Assembly (NCBI RefSeq): GCF_014636865.1
Contig: NZ_BMER01000005.1
Coordinates: forward strand, 370,584 to 434,583
Direction: 5' to 3'
Length of the DNA stretch: 64,000 nt
Source: Parapedobacter pyrenivorans
Lineage (GTDB): Bacteria > Bacteroidota > Bacteroidia > Sphingobacteriales > Sphingobacteriaceae
Shown: positions 1-8,417 of the stretch, piece by piece
How positions within the stretch are numbered: position 1 is the stretch's first letter
Layout of the letters: every line of letters begins with the position of its first letter
The notes under the pieces: model-generated
What the model was told of the DNA's origin: nothing
The model's input: only the letters and a program-made list of their open reading frames with translations
Databases searched by the model: none
Program-made: the position numbers and the translations under genes

Positions 1-1
1 C

Positions 2-871
2 GTCAGCTTGTATAATAGGAGATCATTACTGAGAGGATGCGTTGCAACAATAGGTGTGTTTGCGATGGGTAACTTGGGGCTGCCAGTTATGTCAAGAAGT
101 AAACGCGGGTACCGCATCGGCGCGTGCGACTGGTCGATCGGTAAGCAAAGTGATACAACGGCATTAGTGCTGGGCAAGACGCTCGGATTGGACGGCGTGC
201 AGGTGAGCTTGGGTACGGTGGCTAACGATATGCATCTGCGCAATAAAACGGTGCAGGATACCTACCTGCGGATGGCTTCAACATACGGTATCCAGGTATC
301 TAGCCTAGCCATCGGCGAGTTAAATAATGTCCCTTATAAATCGGAGCCAGAAACGGAGGAATGGGTCAGTGACAGCATCGATGTGGCCAAGGCAATGGGG
401 TGCCGGGTTGTTTTACTTGCTTTTTTTGGCAAGGGTGATATCAAAGGAGATAAGGCGGGCATTGCAGAAGTGGTAAGTAGACTGAAGAAAATCGCACCAA
501 AGGCGGAAAAAGAAGATATCATCTTGGGGATAGAATCTTGGCTTAGTGCCGATGAACTCTTGGCGATCATCGATGAAGTCGGGTCAAAACATGTGCAGGT
601 GTATTATGATGTGGCAAACGCTAGCGACATGGGATACGATATTTATCAGGAAATGAGACGCCTTGGTAAGGAATATATCTGTGAGGTACATGCCAAGGAA
701 AATGGCATGCTGCTTGGCCAGGGAAAGATCGATTTTGTAAAAGTGCAGAATACACTGGATGAGATCGGTTATGATGGATGGATTGTTTTGGAGGGAGGCG
801 TGCCCGATGGGATGGATCTGACGGAAGCCTATATAGCCAATACACATTATATCCGGTCCGTATTCAGCTGA
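2..871 (+). CDS. Sugar phosphate isomerase/epimerase-like TIM-barrel protein (5' partial)
   Basis: Probably a sugar phosphate isomerase/epimerase of the xylose isomerase-like TIM-barrel family, acting outside the cytoplasm. The N-terminus carries a twin-arginine-like motif (NRRSLLRG) followed by a hydrophobic stretch, so Tat export or membrane anchoring is likely. The barrel-type metal or substrate residues appear late in the protein: a GIESW strand, a YYDVANA strand (Asp), CEVHAKEN (His) and a final VLEGG strand (Glu). The reading frame is open to the window edge; a TTG at 8 is the first possible internal start, so the true start may lie outside. It is followed 55 bases later by the haem-dehydrogenase lipoprotein, a neighbourhood common in Bacteroidota sugar-oxidation clusters. 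The substrate cannot be told from sequence. Confidence 0.75.
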   Translation, partial: VSLYNRRSLLRGCVATIGVFAMGNLGLPVMSRSKRGYRIGACDWSIGKQSDTTALVLGKTLGLDGVQVSLGTVANDMHLRNKTVQDTYLRMASTYGIQVSSLAIGELNNVPYKSEPETEEWVSDSIDVAKAMGCRVVLLAFFGKGDIKGDKAGIAEVVSRLKKIAPKAEKEDIILGIESWLSADELLAIIDEVGSKHVQVYYDVANASDMGYDIYQEMRRLGKEYICEVHAKENGMLLGQGKIDFVKVQNTLDEIGYDGWIVLEGGVPDGMDLTEAYIANTHYIRSVFS

Positions 872-926
872 ACGGTTAACCGCGGGTTCACCAATGGTTT
901 TTTACAATCAAGAAAAACGTGTAACG

Positions 927-3803
927 ATGATCAATAAGATTTTTTTTGGCTTGCTGTTGTTATCATTATTTGGGGTTTGGGCTGCTTGCCATTCGGAACA
1001 AGAAGCGCAAACCGGCGCCAAGTTGTTTGTTGCGAATGACCTCGAAGCTACCATATGGGCTGAGTCTCCGATGTTCTATAACCCTACGAATATTGATGTA
1101 GACATCAGGGGCCGGATTTGGGTAACCGAAGCGGTTAACTACCGGAACTTTAACAACGATTCGGCGAAACACCTATCGCATCCCGCTGGAGACCGTATCA
1201 TCATCATGGAGGATACGGACGGAGATGGCGTAGCGGATAGCTCAAAGGTATTTGTTCAGGATAAGGATATGGTGTCTCCATTGGGTATATCGGTCATCGG
1301 CAACAAGGTGATCGTATCCTGCTCGCCTTCCGTCATTATCTATACCGATATCGACGGCGATGATAAGCCGGACAGCAAGGAAGTGTTTCTTACGGGATTT
1401 GGCGGTTTGGATCATGACCATGGTTTACACACGGGGATACCCGGTCCGGATGGAAAATGGTACTTCATCACCGGAAATGCCGGTTCCCATGTAGTTACTG
1501 ATAAAAGCGGGTGGACACTTCGCTCAGGAAGCGTGTATAATGGCGGGTCGCCCTATAACACATCCAATACGCCCGCCCAGCAAAGTGATGATGGGAAGAT
1601 ATGGACCGGTGGGGTGGTATTCCGGATAAATCCGGATGGAACGGGGTTGGAGGTTTTGGGTCATAATTTTCGCAATTCATACGAAGTGGCGGTAGATTCT
1701 TATGGCAATATGTGGCAAAACGACAACGATGATGAAGTGGATGCCTGCCGGGTAAGCTGGATCATGGAAGGGGGAAATGCGGGCTTTTTCAGCGAAACCG
1801 GGACACGCACGTGGCGTGCTGATAGGAGGCCTGGGCAGTCTATACAGACGGCGCATTGGCATCAGGACGACCCCGGGGTCATGCCAGTCGGCAAAATCTA
1901 CGGTGCCGGGGCTCCTACAGGTATGGTAGTGAACGAAAGCGATGCCCTTGGTGAGGCGTATCGGGGATTGCTGCTGAGTGCGGATGCTGGGAGAAACGCC
2001 ATATTCGGCTTCCGCCCTAAACCGGATGGCGCAGGGTATGACTTGTCGGATGGTAGTCCGTTTATCGCATCGACACCCACGGACAATGAGTCCTACCGAT
2101 GGAATGACGTCGTTGAAAATACGGAAAAATGGTTTCGGCCGAGCGATGTGGCCATAGGGACGGATGGAGCAATCTACGTAGCGGATTGGTACGATCCCAT
2201 TGTAGGGGGCCACCAGATGATGGACTCCATTGGGTATGGCCGGATTTACAGAATCGCACCAAAAAGCAAGAAGCTTATTGCGCCAAAAATCGACCTGAGC
2301 CAGACTTCAGGTCAGCTTGACGCTTTTTTAAGCCCCGCGATCAATGTAAGAAACCAAGGATTTGAGCGATTGAAAACACAAGGGCCGGGAATCTTACCTT
2401 CGTTGACGAAGTTATTGGCATCAGAAAACCCGTATCACCGCGCCCGAACGGTTTGGCTAATGGCTCAACTGGGCGAAGAAGGGATTAATAAGACGGTCGA
2501 TTTATTGCAAGATGATGATGCCGGGATCAGGCTGACCGCATTCAGAGCGTTGAGGCAGGCCGACCGGAGCCCCCTGATGGATTATGCCGGTAAAATGGCC
2601 GCCGATCCATCGCCGGCCGTAAGAAGGGAAGTAATCTTGGCACTTCGCGGTGTGCCCTTCGAACAAAGCAAAACCGTGATATTGAAACTAATCGACGGTT
2701 TCGATGGTGAGGATCCAGCCTACCTAAATGCATTGGGTATTGCATTGAAAGGGAAAGAACAGCAGGTCTATGCAGAATTGATACAACATGCTGGAAATCC
2801 CGAACCGGAAAACTGGTCCAAAGCGTTTGCGGCTATCGTGTGGGAATTGCATCCCGACCAAGCAGCGCCTGCATTGAAAAAAAGGGCGTTAGATGAAAAA
2901 CTGGGCATTGCCGATAGGAAGAAGGCACTGGTAGCCTTGGGCTTTATCTCCACAAAAGAAGCTGCATTGTCCATGCTTGGGTTGTTGGCGTCAACTGATA
3001 AGGAAATTGGGGGTTCCGCGCAGTGGTGGTTGCAGTTCAGGAAAACCAACGATTGGAAGTCATACCTCAACAATTGGCAATCACCTACCGATAAGACCCT
3101 GGCGGCACAGCCTGAAGTGCTGAATTATTATGAACAATTCAAAGATGAGGATAATGGTTTGGATGCCAAAAGGCAGCTTGCAAAGCAACTTGCCGGAAGC
3201 AAAACGGGCAAACTTTACCTGATCGACCTCGCCGCCAGTGAATTGCTGCCCGAGGTTATGAAGGAGGAGCTGAAAGATCAGCTATTGACCGACGACGACC
3301 GGAATTTCAAGGCTTTGGCCGCTCATTATTTTGATGCAAATGATACCGTTTCTTACGATGTGGATGAAGTGGCTAAACTATCCACAGATGCAGACAAGGG
3401 AAAGACGTTGTTCATCGCGAATTGTGTGGTGTGCCACAAAATAGGTGCCGTAGGCCAAGAAATTGGACCTGATCTCACGCATATCCAAACCAAGTTTGAC
3501 AAGAAAGCAATACTCGACGGGATTATCCACCCCGCCGCTGCGGTCGCATTCGGCTCCGAACCCTACCTCGTTTTGCTAAAGAACGGTGCTGCGATTTATG
3601 GATTGCTACTATCAGATGGGCCGGTTGTGACCGTGATGGATACGTATGGGAAGCAGTATGTTATGGACGCCTCCACCGTAGCTGGGAAGCGACATCTGAA
3701 TACCAGTATCATGCCATCGCCCAGCCATATACCATTAACACCACAGGATGCAGCAGATATAAGCGCTTACTTATTATTGCATGACAAGGATCTGGGCAAG
3801 TAA
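927..3803 (+). CDS. PVC-type haem-binding dehydrogenase lipoprotein with HEAT repeats and cytochrome c domain
   Basis: Large secreted lipoprotein of about 958 residues. The ATG at 927 is chosen over an upstream ATG at 894 because it begins a lipoprotein signal peptide ending in a lipobox (VWAAC). Domains in order: a beta-propeller resembling membrane-bound sugar/sorbosone dehydrogenases (about residues 25-460, with Asp-rich calcium-type loops such as DTDGDGVADS), an alpha-helical HEAT-like region (about 475-690), and a C-terminal cytochrome c domain with a CVVCH haem motif (Cys833, His837) and a likely distal Met near residue 929 (SIMPSP). Such proteins are thought to oxidise sugars or related substrates at the cell surface and pass electrons to haem. 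It is probably co-transcribed with the preceding isomerase-like gene. The substrate is unknown. Confidence 0.85.
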   Translation: MINKIFFGLLLLSLFGVWAACHSEQEAQTGAKLFVANDLEATIWAESPMFYNPTNIDVDIRGRIWVTEAVNYRNFNNDSAKHLSHPAGDRIIIMEDTDGDGVADSSKVFVQDKDMVSPLGISVIGNKVIVSCSPSVIIYTDIDGDDKPDSKEVFLTGFGGLDHDHGLHTGIPGPDGKWYFITGNAGSHVVTDKSGWTLRSGSVYNGGSPYNTSNTPAQQSDDGKIWTGGVVFRINPDGTGLEVLGHNFRNSYEVAVDSYGNMWQNDNDDEVDACRVSWIMEGGNAGFFSETGTRTWRADRRPGQSIQTAHWHQDDPGVMPVGKIYGAGAPTGMVVNESDALGEAYRGLLLSADAGRNAIFGFRPKPDGAGYDLSDGSPFIASTPTDNESYRWNDVVENTEKWFRPSDVAIGTDGAIYVADWYDPIVGGHQMMDSIGYGRIYRIAPKSKKLIAPKIDLSQTSGQLDAFLSPAINVRNQGFERLKTQGPGILPSLTKLLASENPYHRARTVWLMAQLGEEGINKTVDLLQDDDAGIRLTAFRALRQADRSPLMDYAGKMAADPSPAVRREVILALRGVPFEQSKTVILKLIDGFDGEDPAYLNALGIALKGKEQQVYAELIQHAGNPEPENWSKAFAAIVWELHPDQAAPALKKRALDEKLGIADRKKALVALGFISTKEAALSMLGLLASTDKEIGGSAQWWLQFRKTNDWKSYLNNWQSPTDKTLAAQPEVLNYYEQFKDEDNGLDAKRQLAKQLAGSKTGKLYLIDLAASELLPEVMKEELKDQLLTDDDRNFKALAAHYFDANDTVSYDVDEVAKLSTDADKGKTLFIANCVVCHKIGAVGQEIGPDLTHIQTKFDKKAILDGIIHPAAAVAFGSEPYLVLLKNGAAIYGLLLSDGPVVTVMDTYGKQYVMDASTVAGKRHLNTSIMPSPSHIPLTPQDAADISAYLLLHDKDLGK

Positions 3804-3885
3804 GTTAAAATCTTCCGGTGGTTTGGGCTTTTTGAACGCGTGAGCTATTCCTCACAAAATATCCCTATATTCGCAACAGAGCCAC

Positions 3886-4242
3886 TTGGAGGTAGCATTG
3901 CGGAAGAAGTCTAGCGGAAGGACCTACATGTTTTTTATTCCATTCATCACGCTGCTGGTGCTCTGCGTGGTACATGATAGTATTTGCTGTACTCAATTCG
4001 CTAAATTAACGGGTATTCGCAGTGGATTCAAACAGCAGGACACGGCAGTTGAAGACCTGCGATTGGATGTAGCAAGCCTGCTACGCCATAGCAATGTGAA
4101 AAAGGGGGATGTTCGGGCGCTGCAGCCCGGTTATGTCGTCTCTTGGATAACCGATTCCATTGATGGGGCCAGGAATTTTGCCTCATGGAGCTGGCCAAGG
4201 CACCCCATTTATGCCTTTCTTTTCAGGCTTACACCTTTCTGA
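3886..4242 (+). CDS. Hypothetical protein with N-terminal hydrophobic segment, possibly decayed at its end
   Basis: Short ORF of up to 118 residues of no recognised family. It has a TTG start at 3886, or an ATG at 3928 that would begin a signal-peptide-like segment (MFFIPFITLLVLCVV). A near-consensus -7 element (TATATTCG, 3866-3873) lies just upstream, which supports transcription. The last 20 or so residues (Trp-, Pro- and Phe-rich) do not look like a natural protein end, and an overlapping ORF in another frame continues from 4185 to 4400, so the locus may be a frameshifted remnant of a longer exported protein. The rest of the stretch to 4413 shows nothing else. Confidence 0.35.
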   Translation: MEVALRKKSSGRTYMFFIPFITLLVLCVVHDSICCTQFAKLTGIRSGFKQQDTAVEDLRLDVASLLRHSNVKKGDVRALQPGYVVSWITDSIDGARNFASWSWPRHPIYAFLFRLTPF

Positions 4243-4413
4243 CAGCTCTTCTTTTCCAACCAACGATTCGTAAGACCCCAAGGCAGTATGCCTGTAGCGC
4301 ATCAACCAATAGTTTTCTAAAACGACTTGGTGAGTTGAAGCGAATGGTTGTCATTAAAATTTCATTACCAGTAGTCAATATATTAGTGTTTATCTATTAA
4401 ATAGAAGAAATCG

Positions 4414-4680
4414 ATGAATTGTCCGAATTGCAATGTAACCTTGTTAATGACCGTTAGGAGTAATGTAGAAATAGACTATTGCCCCCAATGCCGGGGCATC
4501 TGGCTCGACAAAGGCGAGCTGGATAAACTATTGGAACAGGATGACAAAAGAGGGCAAAGTTCCCCCCAGCGTCAGGAATATCGCGGCCATGATGATGACT
4601 ATCGTGATCGCGACTATCGGGGAGACCCCAGGTATCATAAGAAAAAGAAATCTTTTCTTGGCGATATCTTTGACTTCTGA
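4414..4680 (+). CDS. TFIIB-type zinc ribbon domain protein
   Basis: An 88-residue cytoplasmic protein with an N-terminal zinc ribbon: CPNC at residues 3-6 and CPQC about 20 residues later, followed by the hallmark GIWLDKGELDKLL helix of the zf-TFIIB family. The C-terminal half is low-complexity and charged (Asp/Arg/Tyr rich) and ends in a short basic/hydrophobic tail (KKKKSFLGDIFDF). This layout is typical of the small family members in Bacteroidota. The biological role of the family is unknown; zinc binding is inferred from the four cysteines. The gene stands alone and is followed by a long hairpin. Confidence 0.85.
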   Translation: MNCPNCNVTLLMTVRSNVEIDYCPQCRGIWLDKGELDKLLEQDDKRGQSSPQRQEYRGHDDDYRDRDYRGDPRYHKKKKSFLGDIFDF

Positions 4681-4700
4681 TCAAAGAAGGTCTTGATTTG

Positions 4701-4737
4701 CTACCAGGTTATTCGCCTATCGCGAATAACCTGGTAG
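4701..4737. repeat. Perfect 16-bp inverted repeat hairpin
   Basis: The left arm at 4701-4716 (CTACCAGGTTATTCGC) is the exact reverse complement of 4722-4737, with a 5-base loop (CTATC). It lies 20 bases after the zinc-ribbon gene and about 60 bases before the next start codon. There is no T-run on either side, so it is not a textbook intrinsic terminator. It could still stop transcription, stabilise a 3' end, or act as a recombination or binding site. Confidence 0.85.
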
Positions 4738-4763
4738 TGATTGCAGTTGACCGTATAAAAGCA

Positions 4764-4795
4764 TTTGTTTATTAGCGGTGGTTTGGGTAGGTTTG
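4764..4795 (+). promoter_or_regulatory. Bacteroidota-type promoter, start codon 5 bases downstream
   Basis: TTTG at 4764-4767, a 20-base spacer and TAGGTTTG at 4788-4795 match the Bacteroidota -33/-7 consensus (TTTG, TAnnTTTG). The ATG of the DUF1080 gene is at 4801, only 5 bases after the -7 element, so the mRNA should have essentially no leader. Confidence 0.75.
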
Positions 4796-4800
4796 TATAG

Positions 4801-5493
4801 ATGAAATATTCCTTAACCTTCATGTTTTTGTCAGTCGCCCTAGCGTCGAGCATCCCTGGGTTTTCCCAATCGGAAAGCTTGTTTAATGGTAAAGACTTAA
4901 GCGGCTGGCACATTGATGTGCCAGCAATGGATAATGGGGCTGATGTAACCAGCCCTTTTTTGGTGCGAAATGGTTTGCTGGTGAGCATGGGCGATCCGAA
5001 TGGTCACCTCATCACCGACCGCTCATATAAGGATTATCGTTTGGAAGTCGAATACCGTTTTGCTGGTAAACCCGGCAACTGCGGGGTGCTGGTGCATGCT
5101 TCTACGCCGCGTATCCTGTACGATATGTTCCCGAAGTCTGTTGAAGTACAGATGATGCATGAAAATGCAGGCGATTTTTGGTGCATCCGGGAGGATATTC
5201 AAGTGCCTGATATGGAAGCACGTCGCGGACCGAAAGCCGACTGGGGGACTTCCGAAGGTAAAGAACGCCGGATCAAGAACCTTACCGATGGCTCCGAGGC
5301 TCCACTTGGCGAATGGAATCGCATGAAAATCGAGGTATTGGATAGGAGCATCCGCGTGTGGGTGAATGGTGATCTGGTAAACGACGGCTTTGACTGTACG
5401 GCCAATCGAGGACAAATCGCCCTGCAGGCCGAAGGTGCTGAGGTAGAATTCAGAAAAGTGATATTAACACCCATTGACCGTCTTTCCCCATAA
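4801..5493 (+). CDS. DUF1080 (3-keto-disaccharide hydrolase type) exported protein
   Basis: A 230-residue secreted protein. Residues 1-23 form a signal peptide ending in SIPGFSQ, followed by the typical family opening SLFNGKDLSGWHID. The body is a concanavalin-like beta-sandwich with conserved family segments: YRLEVEYRF, GNCGVLVHAS, EVQMMHENAGDFWCI and the closing NRGQIALQAEGAEVEFRKV. Members of DUF1080 are known or proposed to hydrolyse 3-keto-glycosides. Here it sits near an isomerase-like protein and a haem dehydrogenase, which fits a sugar-oxidation route, although its own promoter shows it is a separate unit. Probably followed in the same transcript by the NYN gene, 18 bases on. Confidence 0.88.
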   Translation: MKYSLTFMFLSVALASSIPGFSQSESLFNGKDLSGWHIDVPAMDNGADVTSPFLVRNGLLVSMGDPNGHLITDRSYKDYRLEVEYRFAGKPGNCGVLVHASTPRILYDMFPKSVEVQMMHENAGDFWCIREDIQVPDMEARRGPKADWGTSEGKERRIKNLTDGSEAPLGEWNRMKIEVLDRSIRVWVNGDLVNDGFDCTANRGQIALQAEGAEVEFRKVILTPIDRLSP

Positions 5494-5511
5494 ATTTATT
5501 GATCGCGTATC

Positions 5512-6360
5512 ATGGCTCAAGAAGTAGAGGATTTAAAATTTGCGGTGTTGATCGACGCGGATAACGTTTCGAGTTCCAAGATTGAAAGCATTTTGGATGA
5601 AGTGAAACGATACGGTATCCCATCCATCAAACGGATTTATGCGGATTGGACCAAATCACACGTGACGGGCTGGAAGGAACCGTTGCTAACCCATGCGATC
5701 ACCCCCATACAGCAATATAGCTATACGGTTGGTAAGAATTCGTCCGATTCCGCACTGATCATCGACGCGATGGACATCCTGCACAGCCAGCAGGTGGATG
5801 GGTTTACGATCGTATCGAGCGATAGCGACTTTACCCGGCTGGCCATCCGTCTGAGAGAGTCTGGAAAAATGGTAATCGGCGTGGGCGAGAAGAAAACACC
5901 CAAGCCATTTATTGCTGCCTGCGATAAATTTATATACATTGAGATTTTAGATAAGGAAACAGCCACTAAACCTTTGCCGAAGGAAAAGATTCCTGTTGAA
6001 ACAGTAGATACGATTGGTGGTAAACCAATCAAACCGGCGGGACAAGCCATGCAGGAATACGAACCGATCGGCCGGGAAATGATAGATTTACTCAAGGCTT
6101 CGGTAAATGATGTGGCGGATGAAGGTGGATGGGCCCCGCTGGCAGCCATTGGAGGCCTGCTGAATAAACGAAAGCCCGATTTCGACCCCCGTGTTTATGG
6201 CTTTTCCAAACTTACTCCCTTGTTTAAATCATTGGATCAGCATTTTGATGTAGAAGAAAAGAGCACGGAGAAGACCAAAATAAAACACGTGTATATCAAA
6301 ATTAAAGAGAAACCGAAAGCGAGCAGAAAAAAGCCTAAGAACGCGAACATGCTGCACTGA
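5512..6360 (+). CDS. NYN domain / LOTUS (OST-HTH) domain RNA-binding protein
   Basis: A 282-residue cytoplasmic protein with an N-terminal NYN (LabA/DUF88-like, PIN-fold) domain at about residues 9-150. Its acidic metal-site residues are visible: IDADN (Asp15, Asp17), Asp85 in ALIIDAMD, and SSDSDF (Asp104, Asp106). A C-terminal OST-HTH/LOTUS domain spans about residues 185-265 and ends in a basic Lys-rich tail. The NYN fold is a metal-dependent RNase type and LOTUS domains bind RNA, so an RNA-cleaving role is likely. The target is unknown. It lies 18 bases after the DUF1080 gene and is probably read from the same promoter; no functional link is obvious. Confidence 0.88.
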   Translation: MAQEVEDLKFAVLIDADNVSSSKIESILDEVKRYGIPSIKRIYADWTKSHVTGWKEPLLTHAITPIQQYSYTVGKNSSDSALIIDAMDILHSQQVDGFTIVSSDSDFTRLAIRLRESGKMVIGVGEKKTPKPFIAACDKFIYIEILDKETATKPLPKEKIPVETVDTIGGKPIKPAGQAMQEYEPIGREMIDLLKASVNDVADEGGWAPLAAIGGLLNKRKPDFDPRVYGFSKLTPLFKSLDQHFDVEEKSTEKTKIKHVYIKIKEKPKASRKKPKNANMLH

Positions 6361-6386
6361 GGTAAAAACACCTTCCAAAACCTTGC

Positions 6387-6557
6387 ATGCGATTTTTTGT
6401 TATATGCCTAACGAATGTACATGAACCGATAGACGATGAACAAATTATTCAGAGCACTGCTAGCAGGGTGGGTGCCAAAAAGCTTGGCTTCGGGTGCTTC
6501 GGCACAATAGTCGTTTTTATTATCCTTTATTACCTGTTGGGATACGTCTTTAGATAA
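6387..6557 (+). CDS. Small membrane protein candidate, 56 residues
   Basis: A 56-codon ORF starting at ATG 6387. It encodes a polar N-terminal half (including EPIDDEQIIQS) followed by one strongly hydrophobic segment (GTIVVFIILYYLLGYVF), the profile of a single-span membrane protein. The upstream neighbour ends only 26 bases earlier on the same strand, so it could be the last gene of that transcript. No family is recognised and the start is uncertain because an ATG in another frame lies close by. The following 240 bases (6558-6798) hold no ORF or clear promoter. Confidence 0.4.
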   Translation: MRFFVICLTNVHEPIDDEQIIQSTASRVGAKKLGFGCFGTIVVFIILYYLLGYVFR

Positions 6558-6798
6558 GCACAGCAATATCACGGGTTGCTTCTTTTTGTCCGGTTACGGA
6601 CAGTCGAATGTTCGCTATCGAACAGTAACGAATCAGGGTTGTAATTTTATATGATTGAAAAACAGCGTTTTGTGTTTTTGGTATAGAAATGTAATGCATT
6701 GGTATCAACAACGGCAACAAGCCGATCTGGGGACGCCCAGTAGGGGATACGCCAATGTGTTACAAATTGAAGGAAAAGTATCAAGAAATTAAGAAATC

Positions 6799-7392
6799 AT
6801 GAAAACGCTAGTATTAAGTGCCCTTTTCGCAGTAACAACCACTGCAAGTACCCTTGCAAACGTCAACACGGAAGCCCGCGTAGACCATGTAATGGGAAAT
6901 GAGTTAACCGATCATGCAAAACGCATCGAGGCCTTCAAGTCACAGGTAGCCTTCCATCAACGTAATGTGGAAGTGTTGTGGTACCAATATGCCCAAGCGG
7001 CTGAACGCATCCGTAATGGGAGAGGAAACCATGGTGAATTGGAGCGTGACAAGGCCTATTTTATCAGTGTATACCAGGCGGATATCGATAAAAACCTTCG
7101 GGTTGAAGATAGCAAACGTGCTATTGCTGAAATCGAAGCGAGGTATGAGCAAGCCCATGCAGACAGGGAAGCTTATGAACTAAAGCAACTGACGGTATTG
7201 CAAGCGCAGTTGAAAACCGAACTGAATAAGGAAGCAAAGGGGTTTGAACGGGCCAAGCGGAAAAACGCGAAGCTGATAAATGCTGAAACGCAGCCGTTGT
7301 TACAAGAAGTGGAGCAGTATTTTGCACAGTCTATCGAACGGGCGGAAAATTTGGCAGTGACCATTAACCAACACACGATTGCGGCTTATTAA
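6799..7392 (+). CDS. Hypothetical exported coiled-coil protein
   Basis: A 197-residue protein of no recognised family. Residues 1-20 form a signal peptide (MKTLVLSALFAVTTTASTLA). The remainder is almost entirely helical and charged (Glu/Lys/Arg/Ala/Gln rich), with long stretches likely to form coiled coil, for example the region around EIEARYEQAHADREAYE. No cysteines, enzyme motifs or sorting domain are seen. It probably works in the periplasm as a structural or binding protein. A strong hairpin terminator follows 26 bases after the stop, so the gene is monocistronic. Confidence 0.65.
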   Translation: MKTLVLSALFAVTTTASTLANVNTEARVDHVMGNELTDHAKRIEAFKSQVAFHQRNVEVLWYQYAQAAERIRNGRGNHGELERDKAYFISVYQADIDKNLRVEDSKRAIAEIEARYEQAHADREAYELKQLTVLQAQLKTELNKEAKGFERAKRKNAKLINAETQPLLQEVEQYFAQSIERAENLAVTINQHTIAAY

Positions 7393-7417
7393 TCAGCGGT
7401 TGCGGAAAACTAAAACA

Positions 7418-7446
7418 GAAGGGCGCTCCAATCAAGAGCGCCCTTC
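7418..7446. terminator. Bidirectional hairpin terminator
   Basis: GAAGGGCGCTC (7418-7428) pairs exactly with GAGCGCCCTTC (7436-7446) around a 7-base loop. It lies between the convergent ends of the exported coiled-coil gene and the DUF4097 gene, so it can serve both. The T-runs are weak. Confidence 0.8.
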
Positions 7447-7454
7447 GCTATTGA

Positions 7455-8390
7455 TTAGGGGGTCCGTAAATAGACATTTTTGTAAGTGGATTTGAGAATG
7501 AGGTCGATGCCGCCACCATTGATCGTGCCCTCGATGCTTTCCTGCTCACCGCTACGGTAGCTAAAGCCGGTAACCGTAATAGCCTCCAGCCCACCAAGGG
7601 ATACTGCAGCCGGAGCCGATGGAGCCGAAGGTATGACCATGGCGGTACGGCCTTCGCCTACACTTATCGAGCGTGGCGGGGCTGCCTCAACGGCCGATGC
7701 TTCATCGCTTTTTTCTTCTACTTTTGGCGTCATGGCGATATTAAAATCCTCGGCGGCGTAGAGTTTCCCGTAGCTCGTGCCCAATGTCAGATTCGCTTTG
7801 GTCGCTTCCGGCAGCGCAACGTCTACGTGGCCATATACGGAAATGATGGATATCGGCCCTTTAACGTTATTTTCAAAAGTCGCCTCCACATCACGATAGA
7901 CCGTCTTAATGTTCATCGGGCCACTATTGGTTTCCAAAACGACATTATTGTAGGAAGTGGATACCTCAATTTCACCCTGCATGTTTTTGATATGGAGCGT
8001 ATCTGTAAATATGGATTTGTTGTTGTTGAAAACCAGGGCTACCTGCTTGGGTACGCGGATACGCAAAGCCTCGCCACGCTTATTGTTGCCTATCAGGTTT
8101 ACTTCCACATCTTGCCCTTTTTCGGTAACGCTGATACCCATCCCGGTGTTGTCTATAAAGCCGGAGCTGCTGAGTGCCTGTAGCCCTTTAGCTCGTTCGT
8201 CTTCTTCTTCGGGTGCACGTTGGCTTGTAAAGATGATTTCATTGCCGTCATAGCCTTCGATGAGCGCCCCGTGAAGGTTGAGGATCAGCTTGCCCGCCGG
8301 TTTCATGATTTTGTATTCCTTTTGCGCCCATGCGGATAAGCATAGGGAAAGGAAGAGTGCGAGGGTGATGGTCTGCTTTTTCATGTTCAT
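7455..8390 (-). CDS. DUF4097-family exported protein
   Basis: A 311-residue secreted protein (start at 8390, or two codons later at 8384). A signal peptide ends in SAWAQ at about residue 22. The body is a repetitive beta-helix-like array of DUF4097 type, with repeating strands such as GPMNIKTVYRDVEATFENN and GPISIISVYGHVDVALP, plus a low-complexity Ala/Pro/Glu linker at about residues 225-265. Proteins of this kind are often the periplasmic output of membrane-stress sigma systems. It is the last gene of the operon with the sigma factor and HEAT-repeat protein, 27 bases after the latter, so it probably acts in the same stress circuit; that link is inferred from position. Confidence 0.75.
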   Translation of the reverse strand: MNMKKQTITLALFLSLCLSAWAQKEYKIMKPAGKLILNLHGALIEGYDGNEIIFTSQRAPEEEDERAKGLQALSSSGFIDNTGMGISVTEKGQDVEVNLIGNNKRGEALRIRVPKQVALVFNNNKSIFTDTLHIKNMQGEIEVSTSYNNVVLETNSGPMNIKTVYRDVEATFENNVKGPISIISVYGHVDVALPEATKANLTLGTSYGKLYAAEDFNIAMTPKVEEKSDEASAVEAAPPRSISVGEGRTAMVIPSAPSAPAAVSLGGLEAITVTGFSYRSGEQESIEGTINGGGIDLILKSTYKNVYLRTP

Positions 8391-8417
8391 TTATTTTTTT
8401 GATGCATTAATTGACTG

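Noticed and set aside
1677-2213. Minus-strand ORF of 178 codons opposite the haem dehydrogenase
   Set aside because: No motif or signal peptide; the plus-strand protein is well supported over the same bases.
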